Of a DNA stretch of 64,000 nt, positions 54,336 to 61,533 are shown one piece after another. The translations under genes and the position numbers were made by a program. The notes under the pieces are model-generated. The model made no database searches and had not been told where the DNA came from. It was given only the letters and a program-made list of their open reading frames with translations. The stretch comes from JBCBRD01 sp039819785. GTDB lineage: Bacteria > Pseudomonadota > Alphaproteobacteria > Rhizobiales > Hyphomicrobiaceae. Position 1 is the stretch's first letter. Each line of letters starts with the position of its first letter. The stretch covers positions 70,033-134,032 of the forward strand of contig JBCBRH010000004.1 of the NCBI GenBank assembly GCA_039819785.1. Reading direction: 5' to 3'.

Positions 54336-55043
54336 ATGGAACCAAGCCACGCAAAAGACCATGAAAACCGTAGCGTCCGACGTGTCAGCTGGCGGAGACC
54401 GGTTGCCGCTTTCTTGATCGCATCTCTGCCAGCCATCATTCTGGCAGCAACGACGCCGACCTGGGCAGACAGCCAGGACACGGCCATGGAGCAATGCTTC
54501 GGGAAAGATCGAGGTCAGCGCATCGAGGCCTGCACGGCGCTATTGGAGCAGCCGATCAGCCAATCCGAAAAAGCGCTCGCCTATGCCATGCGTGCCCTGG
54601 CGTACTCGGTGAAAGGTCAATATCAACGGGCCTTGCCTGACTATGACCGCGCCATCGAACTGCGGACCGACTTTGCCATTGCCCTGAACAATCGCGCCTG
54701 GGCGCACTACAAGCTGGGCAATATCGCTGAGGGCTTCAAGGATGTTGAACGCTCGTTGAAGCTGTCCCCGGGCAGCGCACATGCCCTGGACACACGTGCT
54801 CACCTCAAGCAAAGCGAAGGGAATGCAGCCGGTGCGGTGAAGGACTACCGGCGCGCCATGGTGTTCGGCGGATCTCGGATGGTGCGGATGTATCAGTGCG
54901 GGCTTCAAACGGCTGGATACTTTCAAGGCCCGTTGAGCGGGATCGTCACGCCACAGCTGATCGCGGCCCTGGAAACCTGTGCGAAGCTCAAAAGCTGTGA
55001 CCCGCTGCCACCGGATGAAGAGTGTCGTCGTTTGACATCTTAA
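54336..55043 (+). CDS. exported TPR protein
   Basis: 235 residues. A basic N-terminus and hydrophobic run (VAAFLIASLPAIILAATTPT, then WADSQ) form a signal peptide. About three TPR units follow: KALAYAMRALAYSVKGQYQR, AIALNNRAWAHYKLGNIAEG, HALDTRAHLKQSEGNAAGAV. The C-terminus (YQCGLQTAGYFQGPLSG and CDPLPPDEECR) has four Cys and a motif like a short peptidoglycan-binding helix set. A periplasmic protein with protein-protein contacts; the partner is unknown. Start ATG 54336. Confidence 0.82.
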   Translation: MEPSHAKDHENRSVRRVSWRRPVAAFLIASLPAIILAATTPTWADSQDTAMEQCFGKDRGQRIEACTALLEQPISQSEKALAYAMRALAYSVKGQYQRALPDYDRAIELRTDFAIALNNRAWAHYKLGNIAEGFKDVERSLKLSPGSAHALDTRAHLKQSEGNAAGAVKDYRRAMVFGGSRMVRMYQCGLQTAGYFQGPLSGIVTPQLIAALETCAKLKSCDPLPPDEECRRLTS

Positions 55044-55211
55044 GCAGTCTGGCAGCGAGCAACCCCGCCAGCATTAGCCACCTAGATGAGCACCGCAGCG
55101 GTCTGTCGCTTCGTCTTGATTTGGCTGATAGTCGAAAACATCTAGCCTGCGGCGTGCACGACTGAGCGCGCCCACTTTAACGGGATCTAGCCTAGAAGAC
55201 CGGAAGGAACC

Positions 55212-56144
55212 TTAGACAGGCTGCGGTTTATGCCGCCCCTGCGAGCTGACGAGAGTAATGAATTCTTCAAGCACATCCTCAGCGGACTTGCCGGTCGTGT
55301 CGATAACGGCATCCGCTCTCGAATACAGCGGTTCGCGCGACCGCATGGCAGCATCAAGTTCCTGTTTCGCGCGCGGGCTCAATGATGGCGACGACACACC
55401 AAGGTCACTGCGGGCTTGTTCCGCTAATTGCTCGCGTGAGGCCGTGACCCAGATCACAAAGCAGTTCGAAAGCAGCAGCTCATAACTGTCGGGCGACAAA
55501 ACAATACCGCCCCCGGTCGTAATGATGGCTTTCGGCATGGTATTTACGACACCAACAAGCGCCTCATTCTCCAGTCGTCGATAAACGTCTTCACCGTGAA
55601 CCGCGAAGACTTCGGGCAGATCCATTCCACTGGCACGCTCAACCTCGCGGTCCAGTTCCACGCACGGCACGCCGATCGTTTGCGCCGCAGTTCGACCCAA
55701 CGATGTCTTGCCTGCTCCGCGCAGACCCACCAGTGCAATGCGCCCGACCGCTGTGGCCGTTGGACGGCCGAACCGTCGCATGATCAAGTCACGCGCTTCG
55801 CCAAGGTCGTGCGCATCCAGCTGTTCAAGTTGCCGGATGGCAAGCCGTAATTCTGGAAGCTTGTGTTCCTGTTCGGATGCCAGTTCATCGACACGCAGCT
55901 TTAGGGCCGCTGCAATGCCGCGTAGGACCAGAAGTGATGCGTTGCCTGTCCCGCGTTCCAATTCGGCAAGGTAGCGTTCCGACACGCCGGACGCGTGCGA
56001 GAGGGCCTTGCGAGACATCCCGCGCTGGACGCGCTGAAGCCGGACCCGGTCTCCAACGAGGCGGAGGTAGGCTTCATCAGCTGGCTCGTTGCCTCGCCGT
56101 GGTTCGCTGGAAATATCACGCGTTGTTTTAACCATGCTGTCCAT
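55212..56144 (-). CDS. XRE regulator with shikimate-kinase-like domain (BzdR/BoxR type)
   Basis: 310 residues. N-terminal XRE DNA-binding domain (about 28-88: VGDRVRLQRVQRGMSRKALS), a linker, then a shikimate-kinase-like domain (134-310) with Walker A GLRGAGKTS (140-148), HGEDVYRRLEN and TTGGGIV. This architecture is that of BzdR and BoxR, regulators of benzoate genes whose kinase-like domain senses benzoyl-CoA. No benzoate gene is in the window, so the effector here is inferred only by architecture. Start ATG 56144 or 56135; a GTG at 56180 lies in a palindrome that is more likely an operator. Confidence 0.88.
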   Translation of the reverse strand: MDSMVKTTRDISSEPRRGNEPADEAYLRLVGDRVRLQRVQRGMSRKALSHASGVSERYLAELERGTGNASLLVLRGIAAALKLRVDELASEQEHKLPELRLAIRQLEQLDAHDLGEARDLIMRRFGRPTATAVGRIALVGLRGAGKTSLGRTAAQTIGVPCVELDREVERASGMDLPEVFAVHGEDVYRRLENEALVGVVNTMPKAIITTGGGIVLSPDSYELLLSNCFVIWVTASREQLAEQARSDLGVSSPSLSPRAKQELDAAMRSREPLYSRADAVIDTTGKSAEDVLEEFITLVSSQGRHKPQPV

Positions 56145-56163
56145 CTTGTGCCAGAACCCGCGC

Positions 56164-56178
56164 GGACCACAATGGTCC
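56164..56178. promoter_or_regulatory. candidate operator upstream of BzdR-like gene
   Basis: GGACCA-CAA-TGGTCC is a perfect 6-bp inverted repeat with a three-base spacer, 20 bases before the chosen start of the regulator. The position fits autoregulation. Confidence 0.45.
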
Positions 56179-56336
56179 ACGTCTGTGGTTGTCCTGTACC
56201 GTTCAGCCGGCCCAAATATTCGTGCAATCTTCTTATGTTTGGTCAGACTGGTTCACTCATTCAATCAGGAGCGAACGTCTAAATTCTGCGCTTACCATGT
56301 ATACAATACGAGGGTGCGCCGCAATAACCAGAATGC

Positions 56337-56378
56337 TGCATTGCACGCAAAAGTCAATTTCTTTGTGCAATTGTGCAT
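56337..56378. promoter_or_regulatory. TGCA-rich candidate binding region
   Basis: Four TGCA tetramers start at 56337, 56342, 56366 and 56374. The last two form tandem octamers TTGTGCAA and TTGTGCAT; TTGCAC at 56341-56346 is the inverse of GTGCAA at 56365-56370. BzdR/BoxR operators are reported to contain repeated TGCA, and the BzdR-like gene starts about 190 bases away. Confidence 0.45.
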
Positions 56379-56603
56379 GCGTGCCAGACGAAGTGTCACG
56401 CCAAGTTGACGTCCGACCTGGAAATTTGGGTGAAATTGGATGATGAGAGCTTTGCAGGGCTGTCTGCGATTCAGCGCATTGGAAAACTCAGACCAACGCC
56501 GCAGGTACCAGAACTCTTTTTGGGTTGGCGATCCAGCGGGCTGAGTGGATAACCATCCCTCGGAATACCCAGGCAGATTGACAACAAGCGGCGTCACGAC
56601 ATC

Positions 56604-57401
56604 ATGAAGTCCAATGCACTGCGCGACACGATGCAGCTTGGCCAGCCAGCTCTCAATGCGTGGTGTGCCATGGCCAGCACGCATGCCATCGAGATCCTGG
56701 CCCAGCTTGACTTCGACTCGATTACGATTGACCTGCAACACGGCGCAATGGACGGTGCCGACGCCTTTCGCATGCTCCAGGCGATATCCGGTCGACCTAT
56801 CACACCGCTCGTTCGGGTCCCTTGGAATATGCCATCGGAAATCATGAAGGCGCTGGATGCCGGTGCGGAGGGCATTATTTGTCCGATGATCAACACTGCA
56901 GATGAAGCGGCGCAGTTTGTCGGCGCGTGCCGTTACCCGCCCGACGGCTATCGCTCATTCGGCCCAACACGGGCAGCTCTGGCCAACGGCGCGCAATCAA
57001 GCGCTGATTACGCAGCCAACGCAAACGCTGAAATCTTGACACTGGCAATGATTGAAACCCGTGACGGCCTGAAAAATCTCGACGCGATCCTGGCAGTCGA
57101 TGGCCTGGATGGCATCTACATCGGCCCCGGCGATCTGTCCCTGGCGCTCGGTGCGCGTCCGTCCATGCGTCAAAAGCCTGGGACACCACAGGCAGATGCC
57201 GTCATCGAGGCCATCGACCGTTGCCTGAAGCATGCCCGCGCAGCAGGGCGATTTGCTGCCATTCATACGGATGGTAACGAAACAGCACGGATCAGATTTG
57301 AGGAAGGCTTCCACCTGTGCACACTGCAAAGTGACGCCAGACTGTTAAGCGACGCTGCGAAAGCTCAAATCGCAAGCTGTCGCACAGATTTACAGCGCTA
57401 G
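56604..57401 (+). CDS. HpcH/HpaI family aldolase
   Basis: Class II, metal-dependent aldolase fold (265 residues). Family motifs: FDSITIDLQHGAMD (with His46), TPLVRVPWN (Arg for the pyruvate carboxylate), EGIICPMINTADEA, AMIETRDGLKN (metal Glu) and GIYIGPGDLSLALG (metal Asp). The best-known member cleaves 4-hydroxy-2-oxoheptanedioate in homoprotocatechuate breakdown, but many members act on other 2-oxo acids and no hpc neighbour is here. It is divergent from the BzdR-like regulator, which could control it. Start ATG 56604. Confidence 0.9.
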   Translation: MKSNALRDTMQLGQPALNAWCAMASTHAIEILAQLDFDSITIDLQHGAMDGADAFRMLQAISGRPITPLVRVPWNMPSEIMKALDAGAEGIICPMINTADEAAQFVGACRYPPDGYRSFGPTRAALANGAQSSADYAANANAEILTLAMIETRDGLKNLDAILAVDGLDGIYIGPGDLSLALGARPSMRQKPGTPQADAVIEAIDRCLKHARAAGRFAAIHTDGNETARIRFEEGFHLCTLQSDARLLSDAAKAQIASCRTDLQR

Positions 57402-57523
57402 CAGTTCGCCAGCTGCCAACAACCTTGCCTTGGCCACAACCGTGCCGTAGCCCGAAGCCTGCCATAGGCACACACATGCCGCCCTACCCCTGCCGCCCTA
57501 CCCCTGGAAGTGAGAAGTCCTGA

Positions 57524-59896
57524 ATGACCACGGCATACGGCGCTCCTGATCATGACACGTCGTCCGCCGGCACATCAGGTATTGTACACTGGGCCAGATG
57601 GTCAGCTGGCGCCGCCCTTTGGCTCGTTCTTGCATTTGGACTGCCAGTCGCAGCCGAAACTGCAAACCTCTTCCAGATCAATAGGTTCCCGGCCGGCTTC
57701 TATCTGATCGCGCAGGCAGCCCCCATTTTGCTGGGCTGCCTTGGTCTGTGGCTGGCCTCCTATGCAGCCCGACGCCGTTACCTCACCCGCTGCCCCGCAA
57801 CGTCTCGAACCGGATCAGACACCGATCATCTGGCGAGCGAAATAGGGAGCGCCCACTTGAACAGGAGCGAAGGCCTCATCTGGGCCTTGGCCATCCTGGC
57901 CCCAGCCGTGATCTTATTTGCGACCGCCAAAATCTATGCCGACGGCTTTGATGGCCTGTTGACCGGACACGGCGTCATGTCCGGCATCGTCCTGTGGCTT
58001 CTGCTGCTGGTCAGGCCGCAGTCCCCGCTTCGCGCAGATCCAGCCCCGTCATCGCCAGCCGGAGCCCGGCGCGATAACAGCGCTCAAAATGATCAGCCCC
58101 ATCTGGATGAAAAATCATTCGGCGTGACGGACTGGGGTCTGGTTATTTTGTTCGGTCTTGCAGTCTTGCCGCTGGCAGTCGCCCACATCGAGATGGCCGC
58201 AACGATAGCGGGGGCGTCCCAGGTCATCGGACTGGACCGGACTGAGATCCTGGCACTCGTTGCCGTGTGCGCAGTGGTCATCTCATGGCTTGTCATCAAC
58301 ACAATCGCACGCGCAATCATAAGCATCTCCGCGTTCGTTATCTTAACAGGGCTGATACTTGCCACCGGCGTCTTCCAGTTCACCGGGCCTTCGCCCTACG
58401 TAACCGGTCATCCTCTTCCACAACTGACCTATGGTCAGGATCTGTCTGAAATCTCACGGCTGCAGCGCGATCTTGTGTTGACCGAGAGGGCAGATCCCGT
58501 CACGACGCGGCAGTTCACGAGGCCCTGGACAGGCCTGACCACCCTGAACGCCCTGTTGTTTGTCCTGGCCGTAGCCGCCTCCACGGCGGTTATGCTGCAC
58601 ATCTTGAGTATGGTCAGAGCACGACGCGCGCACCATACAGCGGCTTCGAGCCTCGATCGACACAACACGAACGGTTCAAAAAGCCCAAACCAAAGTGGTC
58701 TTCATTGGCTGATCCTCTCCGCCATGATCGTGGTGATCACGCTGCCGGTCTTGCCCAGCCAGCTAAGGCACATCCACTATGCTGAAATTGAAAGCGGCGT
58801 CGCTCGAAACGCGCTTAGCCCGTGGATGGAAAGAACTCTCGACAATGGCTGGGCCAGGCTGTGTTCACCCGTCACTGAAAACGCTGGCCCTACAACGGCA
58901 TCGACAGCAGACGGTACAGCAGCTGGCGATGGCGAAACCATCCCTGAATGGTGGCTGGAGACCGACCCCTCCATGGTCGCCACAGACCTTGAGGCAACCA
59001 CATCAGGCCCTGAACAAACAGCGATGGGCGTGGCGGGAGAGGCCGACAGGCCAAATAGCCTTGATCCCAATCAACCCATAGTGTCGCCCAACACGAGGGA
59101 CCTCGACGCATTGGTTTCGCAGTATATGGCATTCAATCACATCTGCCTTAGCCAAGTGGCTCTCAACCAAAACGTAACCGATCAAGAGGGCCCGCGACTC
59201 AGCGCCGGAGACCTCGCGCCAATTGGTGCAGCCTTGTTCCCGATCGCTGCCACCATGGCCGGGGCACGCGACGGCGAATTGCTTGGCGTGCAGGCCGGGA
59301 TCATTGCAGCTCTTATTGTCGGCCTATCGGTCATGCTGATCCTGCTCGGTCATATGTTTTCCGCAACCACGCAGACGAAGACGACCAAGGCAGCAAGCAT
59401 GCTGGTGCAGAGTGTTTTTGCAACACTCGCGGCAACTTTGGCTTTCGCTTTGCCACAGTCCGGCATCGTCGTCGAAAACCTCCCGGTATGGACCTTTGCT
59501 CTGCTCAGCGGTGCGGTCGCCCCAGCGCTCCTCATTGGAGCCACTCTCGCCTCCGCCCGCGTCGGCCAGCCTCTCGGTGCCCGCCTCGCGATACTTGTGA
59601 TGGTTCCAATGGCCGCTGTCCTGGCTTATCTGCTGGCCACCAGCGCTCTCAGCGCTGAGTTCGCAATCCTTCTGGCACCCTACTCGGACGCTCCGGGCTG
59701 GAAGCTGGAAAACCTGGCAGACCTTCAATCAGCCTGCCTCCATCTGGGTTCAGATGCCTGTCTGGCAGCCCGGGAACTTTCAAAACAAACGACCAACATT
59801 GCCGGCATCAGGCCCGAAGCCGTTGGCGCCATCATCGGCCTTCTGGTGGCGTTGCCGGTTATGATCTCAATCAGGCTCTTTCGCAGTCTCCAGTAG
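57524..59896 (+). CDS. large membrane protein, apparent DUF4212 + sodium:solute symporter fusion, degenerate
   Basis: 790 residues with about 14 hydrophobic segments and three long polar loops (about 90-115, 170-200, 460-550). Residues 25-85 with RFPAGFYLIAQAAPIL resemble the DUF4212 small subunit of VC_2705-type symporters. GHPLPQLTYGQDLSEISRLQ (296-315) matches a loop of the large subunit, and the C-terminal helices keep the order of such proteins (LLSGAVAPALLIGATLASAR). The glycine-rich substrate and sodium motifs of working symporters are not seen. I infer a diverged fusion that may no longer transport. Start ATG 57524 has GGAAGTGAG upstream. Confidence 0.65.
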   Translation: MTTAYGAPDHDTSSAGTSGIVHWARWSAGAALWLVLAFGLPVAAETANLFQINRFPAGFYLIAQAAPILLGCLGLWLASYAARRRYLTRCPATSRTGSDTDHLASEIGSAHLNRSEGLIWALAILAPAVILFATAKIYADGFDGLLTGHGVMSGIVLWLLLLVRPQSPLRADPAPSSPAGARRDNSAQNDQPHLDEKSFGVTDWGLVILFGLAVLPLAVAHIEMAATIAGASQVIGLDRTEILALVAVCAVVISWLVINTIARAIISISAFVILTGLILATGVFQFTGPSPYVTGHPLPQLTYGQDLSEISRLQRDLVLTERADPVTTRQFTRPWTGLTTLNALLFVLAVAASTAVMLHILSMVRARRAHHTAASSLDRHNTNGSKSPNQSGLHWLILSAMIVVITLPVLPSQLRHIHYAEIESGVARNALSPWMERTLDNGWARLCSPVTENAGPTTASTADGTAAGDGETIPEWWLETDPSMVATDLEATTSGPEQTAMGVAGEADRPNSLDPNQPIVSPNTRDLDALVSQYMAFNHICLSQVALNQNVTDQEGPRLSAGDLAPIGAALFPIAATMAGARDGELLGVQAGIIAALIVGLSVMLILLGHMFSATTQTKTTKAASMLVQSVFATLAATLAFALPQSGIVVENLPVWTFALLSGAVAPALLIGATLASARVGQPLGARLAILVMVPMAAVLAYLLATSALSAEFAILLAPYSDAPGWKLENLADLQSACLHLGSDACLAARELSKQTTNIAGIRPEAVGAIIGLLVALPVMISIRLFRSLQ

Positions 59897-60285
59897 TAAT
59901 GATTAGACCTTCGTTGAATAGGTCGCCGCCGTGATCGGTAAGAATTTGTCGATCCATCTAGTCTCCCTTGCAGTTGATCAAAGTAATCCGATCCAAGACA
60001 TTTTCCAAAACACACTGCAAGTCTTATCCATTACACCAAAACAACGTCTGACCGCTCAGGCCGAGGTCGATTTGATCTCGTCTGGACAATGCTTTCGCTC
60101 GACGAGTTGACCCAGTGTCGCATGTAAAACTCACGCGTTAACCATAATATAAAAAGCCTGAGGATAGTCACCGTTAACTCTAGTAACCGCTCCAGTCGGG
60201 TCGTTCGCGGGGGTCGCGGAGTCCCGAAGATAGGTAACGCTCGGTTCCGTTGACTGCGGGTGCACGCCGGGCTGAGGAGCATTCT
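59897..60285. promoter_or_regulatory. 389-base intergenic region upstream of the M15 peptidase
   Basis: AT-rich for this genome. Holds the CtrA-like site at 60138-60152, TATAAAAAG just after it, a second CGTTAAC near 60172, and the GAGGAG ribosome site at 60274-60279. No gene seen. Confidence 0.5.
60138..60152. promoter_or_regulatory. candidate CtrA site
   Basis: TTAACCATAATATAA: the half site TTAACCAT is the one best known for alphaproteobacterial CtrA, and a second half ATAA follows at the canonical seven-base spacing (TTAA-N7-TTAA, one mismatch). About 134 bases before the start of the secreted peptidase gene. Confidence 0.45.
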
Positions 60286-61296
60286 ATGCATATGACAGTA
60301 TCGCGCGCGCTGAAGGCGCTGCGGGCAAGATGCACGGTCGCGCTAGCCCTGGTTGTGGCTTGCATGACCGTCGCAACAGGAACACCGTCTCAAGCGGCCT
60401 TGCCGACAGAGTTGACACTTGAAGCGGCCCAAACCGCGTTAATGAAACAAGACCAATCGATCGAAGAACGGCGTTACCGCGTGCAGCGGTCCATGAAGCG
60501 CTACATTTCCGTAAGCGGGACACGCACCAACGAGACACAAGAGCTGACGCGTTACGCAGCGGTCGCTAGAAGCCCCTACAATTCCGGGCGATATTGGTAT
60601 GGTCCCAAAGCGAAGTGGAACAAGAAGGCCACGAGCAAAAAGCGCAAGGCGTCAAAAAAGAAGTATTCGAAAAAGAAGAAATACACAAAGCGAAAATATA
60701 AGAAGAAAAAGAAATACGCAAAAAAGAAAAAGTATTCAAAAAAACGCAAGTACTCCAAAAAAACCAAATACAAGAAAAAGAAATATACCGCGAAGCGTAG
60801 CAAGACAAAGAAGACTTACGCCGCGAAATCAAAAAAGGCTTATGTCGCAAAGGCCAAGAAAATCCCAGCCGCCTCAAGACCCAAGGTCCAGTACGACACG
60901 GCGGTGAAGACAAAAAAACAAAAGAAGGTCAAAGTTGCAGCACTCGGTCGTCAATCCTATGACGTCGCACCGTCAAAGAAAAAGAGCCTCACCGGTGGCG
61001 GCGTTCGCTGGGTCGCGTCCTCTGGCTGCTTGACTCCATCCCTGCGCAGCAAGATTTACAGCGTCGCGGCCAATTACGGTCGCGTCACGGTAAACTCAAC
61101 CTGTCGCAGCAAGGCACGTAATCGACGGGTCGGCGGCGCATCTCGTTCCCAACATTTGACAGGCAATGCGGTCGACTTCCGTGTCCACGGAAACTGGCGC
61201 GCTGCAGCCGCTTACCTGCGTGGCCATTCCGGAGGGTATAAGCACTATGGTGGTGGGCTGTTTCACATCGATGGCGGTGCACGGCGTCGTTGGTAG
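60286..61296 (+). CDS. secreted M15-type peptidase with Lys/Tyr-rich tract
   Basis: 336 residues: a signal peptide (CTVALALVVACMTVATGTPS, ending QAA), a helical stretch (41-105), an extremely basic tract (108-193), a linker, and a C-terminal peptidase M15-type domain. Zinc ligands by family are H290 and D297 in SQHLTGNAVDF and H327 in LFHIDGG. TCRSKARNRRVGGASRS precedes them. Such domains cleave or bind D-Ala-containing wall peptides. The tract repeats units such as KKKYSKK and KKKKYAKK, with little but Lys, Arg, Tyr, Ser. Start ATG 60286 is fixed by GAGGAG six bases upstream. A strong terminator follows. Confidence 0.87.
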   Translation: MHMTVSRALKALRARCTVALALVVACMTVATGTPSQAALPTELTLEAAQTALMKQDQSIEERRYRVQRSMKRYISVSGTRTNETQELTRYAAVARSPYNSGRYWYGPKAKWNKKATSKKRKASKKKYSKKKKYTKRKYKKKKKYAKKKKYSKKRKYSKKTKYKKKKYTAKRSKTKKTYAAKSKKAYVAKAKKIPAASRPKVQYDTAVKTKKQKKVKVAALGRQSYDVAPSKKKSLTGGGVRWVASSGCLTPSLRSKIYSVAANYGRVTVNSTCRSKARNRRVGGASRSQHLTGNAVDFRVHGNWRAAAAYLRGHSGGYKHYGGGLFHIDGGARRRW

Positions 61297-61314
61297 GTCA
61301 AGACCAAGCAACTA

Positions 61315-61362
61315 GAGCATGTTCCGGGCGGACAACAGCGTACACTTTTCCTGAACATGCTC
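61315..61362. repeat. dispersed intergenic palindrome, copy C (inverted)
   Basis: 48 bp, ends GAGCATGTTC and GAACATGCTC. Read on the minus strand it matches copies A and B except in the middle (ACGCTGTTGTCC versus ACGCGGTTTTCC). The outer CTAGAGC/GCTCTA pair is also kept. Confidence 0.93.
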
Positions 61363-61378
61363 TAAGCTGTAACCAAAG

Positions 61379-61417
61379 ATGGCGTTGGCACTTCAAAAGT
61401 GCCGACGCCATTTTTTT
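61379..61417 (+). terminator. intrinsic terminator after the M15 peptidase
   Basis: A 15-bp stem ATGGCGTTGGCACTT with AAGTGCCGACGCCAT (one G-U), three-base loop, and seven T residues directly after. Confidence 0.93.
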
Positions 61418-61533
61418 AGGTCGCAGCGATCGGGTCGGACCAGAGCAACCCCTCTAGAATCGGAGGCAAGCCGTAGGATGCTGTACACTGTCCCACTATT
61501 GCAAGAGGCGCGGGAGGGCGGCACTGAAATGAC

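Larger units (their letters stand above)
56145..56603. promoter_or_regulatory. 459-base divergent region, BzdR-like gene/aldolase
   Basis: Contains the palindrome at 56164-56178 and the TGCA-rich stretch at 56337-56378, listed separately. A good -10-like TATACAAT lies near 56299. The rest shows no gene; readings on the minus strand through 56292-56741 only shadow the aldolase. Confidence 0.5.
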
